DNA from: JALHFZ01 sp963674625
Lineage (GTDB): Bacteria > Synergistota > Synergistia > Synergistales > Aminobacteriaceae
NCBI GenBank assembly: GCA_963674625.2
Contig: CAXXXO010000004.1
Span: 744,001 to 808,000, forward strand
Reading direction: 5' to 3'
Length of the DNA: 64,000 bases
The notes under the pieces were generated by a model. The model was not told the origin of the DNA and made no database searches. It was given only the letters and a program-made list of their open reading frames with translations. Position 1 is the stretch's first letter. Every line of letters starts with the position of its first letter. Both the position numbers and the translations under genes were made by a program. Below, piece by piece: positions 24,984 through 33,059 of this stretch.

Positions 24984-26680
24984 CAGCTGCGGCCTCCTTC
25001 ACCTGAAATTCGCGCCGCAGCGTACCTGGTCAGACCGGTGAGAACCGCCGTGGCGCAGAAGACGAGCAGTATGAGCACTATGGAAAAAGCGCATGCCTGG
25101 GCGAACTGCAGCTCGGTCATGCACTCGAGGATCCGGGTGGTCAGAAGGCTCCACCTTACCGAGACGAGAAAGATGGTGGCGCTTATGGCCGTCATGCAGT
25201 GGATGAAAAGATAGCGCATCCCGAGCAGCACCGAGGGGATGACCAGAGGGACGGTCACCCGGAAGAAGGTGCGGGCCGTCCCCGCGCCCAGGCTCGCCGA
25301 TGCCTCCTCGATGGAGGGGTCGATCTGATGGAGGGAGGCGATGACCGACCGTATTCCCGCCGCGGAATACCGGAAGATATAGGCCGCCACGAGGATGGTC
25401 ATTGTTCCGGTGAGCAGAATGGGTTTTTCGTTGAAGGCGATGATATAGGCAATGCCCACCACGGTGCCCGGAAGGGCGTAGTTGAGCAGGGATGTGAACT
25501 CCATGGCCTTGACGCCGAAGAATTTTTTCCGCTGGACGACCGTGCCGATCACCACGGCGAGCAGTCCGCCCAGGGGAGTGGCGACGGCCGCAATGGAGAG
25601 GGTGTCCGTGATGGCCTTGCGGCCGTGGGTGAATACGTAGCGGAAGTTCTCGAGGGTGAGGGTATTGTCCACCCCCCAGACCTTCACGAGGGCTCCCAGG
25701 AGGATGATCGAATAAAGATACAGGATGAAGGCGGTGGCCAGAAAGCAGACCGAGAGGGCGAACCCCTCGAGTAGCAGCCCGGTGCTTTTGAAGGACGAAC
25801 GGCTGCCGGTCTTGCCGCCGACCGTGACGTAGCTCTTCCGCCCCACCCAGAAGCGCTGCAGCAGGTAGACCGTCATGGCGGGCAGGAGGAGCAGAAAGGA
25901 GAGGGACGCTCCGCCCTTCAGGTCGTAGAGGCCGGTGATCTGAAGGTAGGCCTGGGTCGGCAGAACGGGAAAGCTGTGCCCCGCCAGGACGAGGGGGGTG
26001 GCGAAATCGGCGAGGGAGCTGGCGAAGAGCAGCAGCAGGGCATTGGCGATCCCCGGGATGGAGAGGGGAAGGGTCACGGTGCGGAAAACCCGCCGCGGCG
26101 AGGCCCCGAGGGAAAGCCCCGCGTCCTCGAGGTTGGGATCGATGGCCGAGAGGACCGCGGCGAGGGTGAGAAAGGCCACGGGAAAAAAGGTCAGGGTTTC
26201 GGACATCCACGTTCCCCAGAATCCGTAGAAGTTGAAATTCTCGATCCCCAGCAGTTTGAGCAGGATGCCGTTCGGCCCGAGGGAGAGGGTGAGGGCGATG
26301 CTGCTCGTGAAGGGGGGAGAGATGAGGGGAAGGGTGGTGACGGCGCTGAGTGACCATTTGAGCCACGACGGCATGGGGATGCGGGTGACCGTGAAGGCGT
26401 AGATGTACCCCAGGAAAGTTCCCGACAGGGAGACCGCTGCAGCCAGGAAGAGGCTGTTCCGGAAGGCCTGCCGGTCGTACCAGTTGCTCAGGACGGACGT
26501 GAGGTTCCCGAAGGTGAACTGCCCCTCCGCCGTAAAGGTGACGAGAAAAAGCCGCCCGAGGGGGTAGAGAACGAAAAGGGCAAGGGAAATCCAGAGAAGG
26601 GCGAGGGCGGGAATAAGGGCAGGATCCCGCTTCAGGAGAGACGGACGGAGAGAAGGTTTTGCCGGCAGGGGTGGCTTCAT
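24983..26680 (-). CDS. Iron(III)-type ABC transporter permease (fused, two permease halves)
   Basis: 565 residues and about 12 membrane segments, the length of FbpB-type permeases. EAA-type coupling loops are visible in both halves: LEDAGLSLGASPRRVFRTVTLP (about 180-200) and IEEASASLGAGTARTFFRVTVP (about 455-475). The gene follows the binding protein after a terminator-like hairpin and abuts the ATPase gene. Order, sizes and hairpin mirror the operon at 8478-12319, suggesting an old duplication or two related imports. Confidence 0.9.
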   Translation of the reverse strand: MKPPLPAKPSLRPSLLKRDPALIPALALLWISLALFVLYPLGRLFLVTFTAEGQFTFGNLTSVLSNWYDRQAFRNSLFLAAAVSLSGTFLGYIYAFTVTRIPMPSWLKWSLSAVTTLPLISPPFTSSIALTLSLGPNGILLKLLGIENFNFYGFWGTWMSETLTFFPVAFLTLAAVLSAIDPNLEDAGLSLGASPRRVFRTVTLPLSIPGIANALLLLFASSLADFATPLVLAGHSFPVLPTQAYLQITGLYDLKGGASLSFLLLLPAMTVYLLQRFWVGRKSYVTVGGKTGSRSSFKSTGLLLEGFALSVCFLATAFILYLYSIILLGALVKVWGVDNTLTLENFRYVFTHGRKAITDTLSIAAVATPLGGLLAVVIGTVVQRKKFFGVKAMEFTSLLNYALPGTVVGIAYIIAFNEKPILLTGTMTILVAAYIFRYSAAGIRSVIASLHQIDPSIEEASASLGAGTARTFFRVTVPLVIPSVLLGMRYLFIHCMTAISATIFLVSVRWSLLTTRILECMTELQFAQACAFSIVLILLVFCATAVLTGLTRYAAARISGEGGRS

Positions 26681-26727
26681 GGCATCTGTCTCCTTTGCGG
26701 AAAAAAGGGATGCTTCTCATTTTTTTT

Positions 26728-26761
26728 GAAAAAAACCCGGCGGGAAAGAGCTCCCGCCGGG
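26728..26761 (-). terminator. Intercistronic terminator-like hairpin after the binding-protein gene
   Basis: CCCGGCGGGA (26736-26745) pairs with TCCCGCCGGG (26752-26761), and on the minus strand a run of T follows. It lies between binding-protein and permease genes, so partial termination would favour the binding protein. Confidence 0.8.
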
Positions 26762-26790
26762 GTGTCTCACAAGGGACGGCAAGAGCCGCC

Positions 26791-27801
26791 CTATTTGATC
26801 ACTTCGTTGATCCACCGGTCCACGTAGGCCTTCCGGTTCGCGCCCTTCCATGCCACGTCGGCCTCGATGAGCTTGACCTTCGACATGTCCAGAGCGGGGT
26901 TCGTGACCTCCACGTCGGTCCGGGTGGGGATATAGTTGATCTTGCGGTCCACGATGAACTGGGCGAACTTTTTCGACGAAGCCCAGTCCATGAACTTCTT
27001 CGCGTTTTCCATGTTCTTCGCGCCCTTCAGAATTCCCGTGGCCTCGATGCCGTAGGAGACCCCTTCCTTCGGATAGCTGATCACCACGGGGTGTCCCTGC
27101 TGCTGAATCTCGAGGGCGTCCACGATGTAGAAGATGCCCGAGGCGGCCTGCCCGGTGGCTACCGGCATGGCGCCGCCGGCTCCGCTCTTGGTGTACATCT
27201 GGATGTTGTCGTGGAGCTTTTTCTGGTAGGCGAAGGCCTCGTCCTCCCCCATGATCTTGACGAGGGAATAGATGCGTTCCGTGGCCGTGCCGGAGGTCCT
27301 GGCGTCGGCCATCTGAAGGCCGTTCTTGTAGGCGGGGTCGAGAAGGTCGTTCCACGACGCGGGAGGCTCCATGCCCTTTTCCTTCAGAAATTTCTCGTTC
27401 GTCAGAAAGACGAGGGGGATGACCCCGATTCCCGTCCAGTAGTTCTCCGGCGAGCGGAACTTGTCGGGAATGCCGTCGGCGCCGGCAGGCCTGTAGGCCT
27501 CGAAGACCCCTTCCTTGATTCCCGCTTCATAGGTGTCTGCGGGACCGCCGAGGATGAGGTCCACCTGGGGATTGTTCTTCTCGGCCACCACCCGGGCGAG
27601 GGCTTCGCCGGAGGAGAAGCGCATGAAATTGACCTTGATTCCCGTATCGGCGGTGAAGGCCTCGAAAACCTGGGAGGCATATTTCTCCGGCATGATAGTG
27701 TAGGCGTTGAGGGTGTCGGAGGCTGCGGCGGCTCCGGTGGCCAGAAGACCAACGAGCAGGATGGAAACGAGAAGGCATTTCGATTTCGACAACTGAATCA
27801 T
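26791..27801 (-). CDS. Iron(III)-type ABC transporter substrate-binding protein
   Basis: 336 residues, the same length as the protein at 8478, with a signal peptide (about 1-26). The mature chain starts SDTLNAYTIMPEKYASQVFEAF and has NPQVDLILGGPADTYEAG and IGVIPLVFLTNEKFLKEKG, in line with the FbpA/AfuA class. A Tyr pair typical of iron ligands is not clear by eye, so the ligand could also be a phosphonate or polyamine. Coupling of the operon to a ZIP gene favours a metal. Confidence 0.87.
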   Translation of the reverse strand: MIQLSKSKCLLVSILLVGLLATGAAAASDTLNAYTIMPEKYASQVFEAFTADTGIKVNFMRFSSGEALARVVAEKNNPQVDLILGGPADTYEAGIKEGVFEAYRPAGADGIPDKFRSPENYWTGIGVIPLVFLTNEKFLKEKGMEPPASWNDLLDPAYKNGLQMADARTSGTATERIYSLVKIMGEDEAFAYQKKLHDNIQMYTKSGAGGAMPVATGQAASGIFYIVDALEIQQQGHPVVISYPKEGVSYGIEATGILKGAKNMENAKKFMDWASSKKFAQFIVDRKINYIPTRTDVEVTNPALDMSKVKLIEADVAWKGANRKAYVDRWINEVIK

Positions 27802-27848
27802 CTCCTTTGTGAAATGTCCGGGCGCTTCCCGGAGGAAACGCTCCGTTT

Positions 27849-27877
27849 ATTATTGTACCGGACCGAAATTTTCGCAA
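27849..27877 (-). promoter_or_regulatory. Candidate promoter of the second ABC operon
   Basis: On the minus strand TTGCGA (27872-27877) is 17 bases from AATAAT (27849-27854), with an alternative TACAAT at 27852-27857. It lies about 50 bases before the binding-protein start. Confidence 0.5.
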
Positions 27878-27885
27878 GATCCCGG

Positions 27886-28995
27886 CTAAAGTTTCGACAT
27901 ACGCTTCGAGACGCACTGGTTATCCACGTCGTCCCAGGAAATATCCGCCCCCAGGCCCGGAATTTCGCAAGGGGAGATTCTTCCTCCCGAGATTTTCAGC
28001 GGGGTTTTCAGGGGAAAGCAGAATTTCTCCGCGGGAAGGGGGTACTCGAACCAGCGGACGTTGGAGATAGCGCAGGCCGCATGGACATTGACGAGGTCCA
28101 TGAGCCCCATGGAGGTCCCGGGCAGTTCGCAGGGCAGGGCGAGTTCCTCCGCGAGAGCCGCGATTTTCAGGGCCCCGGTGATGCCGTTCTCCCAGGAGAT
28201 GTCGGCCAGGGCGATGTCCACCCCTCCCCGGATCAGGGCATCGGCATCCCAGCGGGGTCCGCGGGTTGTCTCGCTGGCGGCCACTGGTATGGAAAGCTCC
28301 TCGGAGAGTTTTCTGTACTTCGTCATCTGGTAGTCCCGGAAGGGCTCCTGAAGCCAGAGAAAACCGAGGCCTTCAAGGTGTTTCCCCACGGTGATCGCCT
28401 CGTCGAGGGAATAGTCGGCGCAGGGGTGGAAAAGAAGGATCATCTCCGGCCCCGCGTGCTTTCTGAGGGAGGAGGCAATTTCCATATCCACTCTCCACGG
28501 TCCCCGGGGCCGGGCCTTGTAAGCCCCGATTCCCGAGGCGGCAAGGCGCACCGCCTCATGGCCGTATTCGGCCGCTGACTCGTGGCAGACACCGGCGGCA
28601 TAGACGGGAAGGGACGTCCGTTTTGCCCCCATGTAGCGAAAAAGGGGAAGACCGGCCTCGAGGGAGGCGAGTTCCCAGAGGGCCACGTCGACCGGCCCCG
28701 GGAGAAAGGCCGGAAAGAAGGTCAGCCGGCGGTCGTAGTTCTGAAATTCATTCCAGATCGCTTCCCGCTCGGAGGTGTCCCTGCCGAGGACGAGGGGCAG
28801 AATGGCCTCGTGGAGGTTTTCTTCGGTGGCAAGCCCCGACTTGGAGGCGAGGAAGCTGACGGTGCTCTCGAACCCCTCGGCAGTGCCGAGACGGAGAAGC
28901 ACCACGTCCCATGGAAAGGGAGCCCCGCCCGGAGCGCCGCTTTGAAATTTCGGATTTCTGCGGCAGAACCACGTCTCGGTTTTCGTGATTTTCAT
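27886..28995 (-). CDS. Mandelate racemase/muconate lactonizing enzyme family protein
   Basis: 369 residues. The N-terminal capping domain (about 1-115, KITKTETWFCRR) is followed by a TIM-barrel of the enolase superfamily. Metal-ligand positions appear as Asp in LLFHPCADYS, Glu in LWLQEPF and Glu in PVAASET. A Lys-x-Arg in AYKARPRG sits where the KxK base motif usually is. The C-terminal catalytic segment (SMGLMDLVN) is present. Members take a proton next to a carboxylate, for example sugar-acid dehydratases and dipeptide epimerases; the substrate here cannot be named. The ATG has no SD next to it (see the short frame at 28992-29024). An in-frame TAG just upstream excludes a longer start. Confidence 0.85.
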   Translation of the reverse strand: MKITKTETWFCRRNPKFQSGAPGGAPFPWDVVLLRLGTAEGFESTVSFLASKSGLATEENLHEAILPLVLGRDTSEREAIWNEFQNYDRRLTFFPAFLPGPVDVALWELASLEAGLPLFRYMGAKRTSLPVYAAGVCHESAAEYGHEAVRLAASGIGAYKARPRGPWRVDMEIASSLRKHAGPEMILLFHPCADYSLDEAITVGKHLEGLGFLWLQEPFRDYQMTKYRKLSEELSIPVAASETTRGPRWDADALIRGGVDIALADISWENGITGALKIAALAEELALPCELPGTSMGLMDLVNVHAACAISNVRWFEYPLPAEKFCFPLKTPLKISGGRISPCEIPGLGADISWDDVDNQCVSKRMSKL

Positions 28996-29024
28996 GAAAA
29001 ACTATACCTGCACTTTCGGCACAA
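28992..29024 (-). other. Possible short leader frame coupled to the enolase-superfamily gene
   Basis: GAGGAGG (29033-29039) lies 8 bases before a TTG at 29022-29024, opening a 10-codon frame whose TGA overlaps the ATG at 28995. A TATAGT just before that ATG offers a different reading, a leaderless mRNA (TTGAAT, 18 bases, TATAGT). Either would explain the missing SD. Confidence 0.3.
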
Positions 29025-29169
29025 ATTCAATTCCTCCTCGAAAGATGGAAAGGCAAAAAGGACATAATCGGGCAGAAGGAAGTCACAGAAGAAACTTTTT
29101 TTCGGAAGGCGGAGCCTTTTTCTCTGAATCCGGCCGGAAGAATTCGAAGGAGCTTTCTGAAAAACCCGT

Positions 29170-29191
29170 AAAAAAAGTTCGGTGGGAACTT
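29170..29191 (-). terminator. Weak terminator candidate of the TrkA_C-type gene
   Basis: AAGTTC (29175-29180) and GAACTT (29186-29191) form a 6-bp stem; on the minus strand a T-run follows. The stem is short. The rest of the 300-base gap 28996-29295 shows nothing else. Confidence 0.45.
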
Positions 29192-29295
29192 CGGACGAAC
29201 CGGGCTTTTCAGGCACTCTTCGTTCTGCGATCATTTTTCAGAAATTATGAATATTATCCCTCAAAAGCGTCTTCTTGGCAAGGGAGACAGGCTGG

Positions 29296-30090
29296 TCAGC
29301 GTCGCGGAGTGACCTGCGGCTTTTCATCGGTGCGTACCGTTTCCCGGTCTTTCTTCAGTTCTCCGGCGTGCTCCTCTATCGCCCGGCAGTGGGCGCACTC
29401 CCCCTCTGTCCCTGCCCGCCTGCTGTCGAGTTCCTGCACTCTCGTCAGGACGGAATAGAGGATAAGGGTGTCTCCCGCGGCGATGCGGTCCGCTCCGCCG
29501 GGTGCGCCGATATAGACCCCGCCGGCCCGGCTGATCCCGAGAACGAGCACTCCCTCTTTCGGAAGGGCCGCCTCAGCCAGAGTTTTTTCTTCGAGCCAGT
29601 CCCCCTTCTCCACTTTCATCTCAGAGACGGCATACCCCTTGTGAAGCTGCAGTACGGCGACGTAATCCGTCACGTCGAGATGTGCCCACCGCTTCAGGTT
29701 CCGGGCGATGAGGCGGTTCATCCAGACCTCGAGCCTCCGGCTCATGGAAAGGGCCGTGAGAAGGACAAGACCCCCCGTCAGCCAGAGTGCCGAGAAGAGC
29801 AGGTTTCCCCCTTTTCCGGCATCGAGGACAGAGAGGACGATCGTGGCCATGACAGTGGCGATCCCCACGTTGCCCACGAGCATGAGCAGCATGATGATTC
29901 GCCGCCGCACCGGGTGATTCAGAACCGATTCGGCCTCGACGGTGGTGAAGCCCGTCCCCGTGAAGGCAGACCGGGCCTGAAAACGGGCCGACTCCCTGGA
30001 CAGGCCCGTGAGCATGAGGGCCATGGCGGCTATCCGCATGACCACCATGGAGAGGGTCGCCACGATGAGAAGGGAGAGTACGGGAATCAT
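29296..30090 (-). CDS. Membrane protein with TrkA_C (RCK_C) domain
   Basis: 264 residues from the ATG at 30090, set by AAAAAGGAGG upstream. Residues about 1-125 hold three to four membrane segments with a SAFTGTGFTT stretch that recalls a Trk/Ktr selectivity-filter loop. Residues about 145-225 match the TrkA C-terminal ligand-binding fold (DYVAVLQLHKGYAVSEMKV, GVLVLGISRAGGVYIGAPGGADRIAAGDTLILY). TrkA_C domains bind small ligands and control potassium or other ion flux. The last 35 residues are charged and contain a CAHC pair. It may be a small regulated channel or sensor; no partner is nearby. Confidence 0.75.
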   Translation of the reverse strand: MIPVLSLLIVATLSMVVMRIAAMALMLTGLSRESARFQARSAFTGTGFTTVEAESVLNHPVRRRIIMLLMLVGNVGIATVMATIVLSVLDAGKGGNLLFSALWLTGGLVLLTALSMSRRLEVWMNRLIARNLKRWAHLDVTDYVAVLQLHKGYAVSEMKVEKGDWLEEKTLAEAALPKEGVLVLGISRAGGVYIGAPGGADRIAAGDTLILYSVLTRVQELDSRRAGTEGECAHCRAIEEHAGELKKDRETVRTDEKPQVTPRR

Positions 30091-30190
30091 GAAATTGATC
30101 CTCCTTTTTGCTTCGTAATCTTTCTGTAAGTATACAGCACTGCCGTTACCCTTCGGAAGAGATATTTTCCCCCCGTGGGTTCCAGGGCAG

Positions 30191-30196
30191 TATAAT
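30191..30196 (+). promoter_or_regulatory. Perfect -10 (TATAAT) before the C69 peptidase gene
   Basis: TATAAT lies about 34 bases before the ATG at 30230. No good -35 is visible at the usual distance, so an activator may be needed. Confidence 0.4.
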
Positions 30197-30229
30197 GAAA
30201 AAATGTTTCGCCATTCAAGGAGGGGTATG

Positions 30230-31951
30230 ATGAAAATATTCAGATTGTTCGCCGCGCTGCTGCTCTTATTCGTTCTCACCGCACAGGGAAGGGCCTGCAC
30301 CACCATCATCGTGACGAAGGGGGCTTCGGCCGACGGCTCAGTGATGGTCTCCCACTCCGACGACAACGACCTCATGGACCAGAGGATTCTCCTCGTGCCG
30401 GCCCGCCGATGGGCCCCCGGCTCGAAGCGGTCCGTCTACTGCACCGCCGCGGCCATGGGGGAGTATCCGCAGTACAACGCCTTCACCTACCCCCGGATGA
30501 ACACGGCCGACCGCGGCCCGGGGTACGATACGGCGGGACCCCGGTCCATACCCCTCGGCTCCATTCCCCAGGCAGCCGAAACCTATGCCTATTTCGACGG
30601 CAGCTACGGAATCATGAACGAACATCAGCTCATGTTCGGCGAATGCACCAACGGATCGAAAATCAACCCTGAGCCCGAGCCGGGAAAACGGATTCTCTAT
30701 TCCGCCGAGCTCTCCCGGATCGCCCTCGAGCGGTGCAGAACCGCCCGGGATGCCATTCGCCTCATGGGGTCCCTCATCGAGAAATACGGCATCTACGGCA
30801 CGGGGGAGACCCTTCCCGTGGCAGATACGGAGGAGGGGTGGGTCTTCGAGATGGCACCCTCTCCCGAAGGGACGGGCGGGCTGTGGGCGGCGAAAAGAGT
30901 GCCCGACGGCGAGATCTTCGTGGGGGCGAACCAGTTCCGCATCCGGGAAATCGACCCTGAGGATCCCGATCTGATGTATTCTGAAAACCTCTTCGCCGTG
31001 GCGAAAAAGCATGGATGGTGGAAGCCGGAGGACGGCCCCCTCGACTGGCTGCGGACAGTGAGCCTCGGAGAGTACAACCACCCCTATTATTCCCTGCGGA
31101 GAGTATGGCGGGTGCTCTCCCTGGCAGCCCCTTCCCGGCAGTTTTCCCCCTGGGTGAAGGACGGATTCACGAAGGACTATCCCTTCTCCGTAAAACCTGA
31201 CAGAAAGCTCACGGTTCGGGACGTCATGTCCTTTCACAGGGATTATTACGAAGGGACGGAGTTCGATCTCACCCGCGGAACTGCCGCAGGCCCCTTCGGC
31301 TACCCCGACAGGTTCTACGGCCCCTACGACGGCGCGGGGGATGTGGGGGACCCGAAGCGGAAGCTGGAGGGCGCTTGGGAGCGCCCACTCTCGGTTACCT
31401 ACTGCGGCTACGTTTTCGTCGCCCAGGCCCGGGGGTGGCTTCCCGATCCCATCGGCGGACGGATGTGGCTGGGGCTGGACAAACCCGCCGACACGGTCTT
31501 TCTCCCTTTTCACGTGGGGGTGATCTCCCTTCCCCGATCCGTCGAGGTCTGCGATACGGGGAAGTTCTCCCGGGAGAGTGCCTGGTGGACCTTCAACTTC
31601 CTCTCAAACTATGCGGGGCTGAAGTACGGCCCTATGCACGAGGAAATGGTCAGAGTGAGGGACCAGCTTGAAACGGGATTTCTGAACGCCCTCGAGGTGG
31701 CCGAGAAAAAAGCCCTCGACCTCTCCAGATCGAATCCGGACGGAGCGAGGCAGTACCTGACGGATTTCAGCGCCCGCAATACCGCCGAAACCCTTTCGGC
31801 GTGGCGGAACCTGGCAGAGGAGCTCATCGTGAAGTACAACGACGGCCTGCTCAACGAACGGGGAAAGATGGGGCAGCCTTTGGGATATCCCCGGGAGTGG
31901 CTGAAGGGGACATCCTGGCCCCAGGGACCCACGTCCTACGAAAAGAAATAG
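30230..31951 (+). CDS. C69-family dipeptidase
   Basis: 573 residues from the second of two adjacent ATGs, which sits 5 bases after AGGAGG. A signal peptide (about 1-22) ends at Ala-Cys, and the next residues CTTIIVTKGASADGS are the N-terminal-nucleophile start of peptidase family C69 (PepD-like). Cys23 would be the catalytic residue after maturation. Other family blocks include GIMNEHQLMFGECTNGSK and EEGWVFEMAP. Such enzymes split dipeptides, and with a signal peptide this one acts outside the cytoplasm, in line with peptide-fermenting metabolism. Confidence 0.9.
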   Translation: MKIFRLFAALLLLFVLTAQGRACTTIIVTKGASADGSVMVSHSDDNDLMDQRILLVPARRWAPGSKRSVYCTAAAMGEYPQYNAFTYPRMNTADRGPGYDTAGPRSIPLGSIPQAAETYAYFDGSYGIMNEHQLMFGECTNGSKINPEPEPGKRILYSAELSRIALERCRTARDAIRLMGSLIEKYGIYGTGETLPVADTEEGWVFEMAPSPEGTGGLWAAKRVPDGEIFVGANQFRIREIDPEDPDLMYSENLFAVAKKHGWWKPEDGPLDWLRTVSLGEYNHPYYSLRRVWRVLSLAAPSRQFSPWVKDGFTKDYPFSVKPDRKLTVRDVMSFHRDYYEGTEFDLTRGTAAGPFGYPDRFYGPYDGAGDVGDPKRKLEGAWERPLSVTYCGYVFVAQARGWLPDPIGGRMWLGLDKPADTVFLPFHVGVISLPRSVEVCDTGKFSRESAWWTFNFLSNYAGLKYGPMHEEMVRVRDQLETGFLNALEVAEKKALDLSRSNPDGARQYLTDFSARNTAETLSAWRNLAEELIVKYNDGLLNERGKMGQPLGYPREWLKGTSWPQGPTSYEKK

Positions 31952-31959
31952 CGAAGCAC

Positions 31960-31998
31960 AGGAGAGCGCAGGAGACTTCTGCCCTCTGCGCTCTCTTC
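31960..31998. terminator. Shared terminator of the convergent C69 and prephenate dehydrogenase genes
   Basis: GAGAGCGCAG (31962-31971) pairs with CTGCGCTCTC (31986-31995) over 10 bases. T-rich tails on either side are modest. It fills the 49-base space between the two stops. Confidence 0.65.
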
Positions 31999-32000
31999 TG

Positions 32001-32975
32001 CTATTTTGTTTTCGCGGAAAGAATCGACTCCCTCGCTTTTTTCCCCCCTGCGAGAAGCTCTTCGGCCTCTCCGGGAGAAGCGGCCAGTATACCCTCCAGA
32101 ATTTCTTTGAATTCTTTCGCGAGGCGGCGGATCTCCCCTCCGTTGGTCTGCAGCATGTCAGCTCCCAGCTCCGGGGGTCCGCCGGCAACCCGGGTGGTGT
32201 CCCGGAATCCTCCCGCCGCGAGCAGGGGAAGGAGCGGGTGCGCCCCCCTCTTCTTTTCGGCGAGAAGAGCGAGGGATGCGGCGAGAAGAAGGGGAAAATG
32301 GCTGACGCAGGCGGTGATTGCGTCGTGTTCCTCCGGACCGAGAAGAAGAGCCGTGCCGCCGAGGGCGCAGGCCAGTTCCTCTCCGAGGGAGATCGTCCCG
32401 GGGGCGGTTCGGGGGAAGGGAACGAGGGCGCAGACGCTGCCCCGGAAAAGTTCCGGGTCGGCGCTGCCGATTCCTCCCTGTTCCTTGCCGGCCATGGGGT
32501 GAAAGCCGCAGTAATTTTCTTTCCAAAGGCCGCTCAGAATGGCGCCGACCTCTTTTTTCGTGCTTGAGAGGTCGAAAAGGACGCTCCCGGGGCGGACAGA
32601 GGGCTTTATTTTCCGGCCCGTCTCCTCCATTGCCCGGATAGGCACGGCCAGAATCAGGACGTCCCCGAGGGATGTGCATTCCTCCGCCGTACTGCATGGG
32701 ATGGAGACGATTCCCCGCCCGGCGGCGCTGCGGACAGTTTCGGGGTTTCGGCTCCATCCGGCAACGCTCCGGACAAGGCCGTCCCTGGAGAGCTTCCATC
32801 CCAGGGAAGCGCCGAGAAGGCCCAATCCGAAGATGGAGACCGTGCAGTCCCTCAGCCTCCTTGCTCCTTCCGGGCTTTCTTTTCCGGCCTCTGCCGGAGT
32901 TCCCGCCGGAATGTCCTTCCTTTTTCCACTGTCTTTCAACTTCCCGTCATCTGTGCGCGATGAAAATGGGGTCAT
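32001..32975 (-). CDS. tyrA: Prephenate dehydrogenase family protein
   Basis: 324 residues from ATG 32975, with AGGAGG upstream. The first 40 residues are charged, low-complexity and unlike the family. Then the NAD-binding fold begins: VSIFGLGLLGASLG, a GxGxxG motif. FDLSSTKKEV, CGFHPMAGKEQGG and the HFPLLLAASL helix follow, all typical of TyrA proteins. The enzyme oxidises prephenate to 4-hydroxyphenylpyruvate on the way to tyrosine. No other aromatic-pathway gene is next to it. Confidence 0.87.
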   Translation of the reverse strand: MTPFSSRTDDGKLKDSGKRKDIPAGTPAEAGKESPEGARRLRDCTVSIFGLGLLGASLGWKLSRDGLVRSVAGWSRNPETVRSAAGRGIVSIPCSTAEECTSLGDVLILAVPIRAMEETGRKIKPSVRPGSVLFDLSSTKKEVGAILSGLWKENYCGFHPMAGKEQGGIGSADPELFRGSVCALVPFPRTAPGTISLGEELACALGGTALLLGPEEHDAITACVSHFPLLLAASLALLAEKKRGAHPLLPLLAAGGFRDTTRVAGGPPELGADMLQTNGGEIRRLAKEFKEILEGILAASPGEAEELLAGGKKARESILSAKTK

Positions 32976-33059
32976 TTTTTCCTCCTGAAGAAAGGGCCTC
33001 AATCGGCGGAAGATCAGAATATCTTACCTTCAGGGGAAATTATATCCGTTTTTCTTCCC

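Noticed and set aside
26659..28578. Long open frame of about 640 codons on the plus strand
   Set aside because: It runs antisense to two well-supported genes (ABC binding protein and enolase-superfamily enzyme) and shows no family pattern.
28992..29234. 80-codon frame upstream of the enolase-superfamily gene
   Set aside because: Composition is unlike a protein and it spans a hairpin; only its last 10 codons have an SD, reported as a possible leader.
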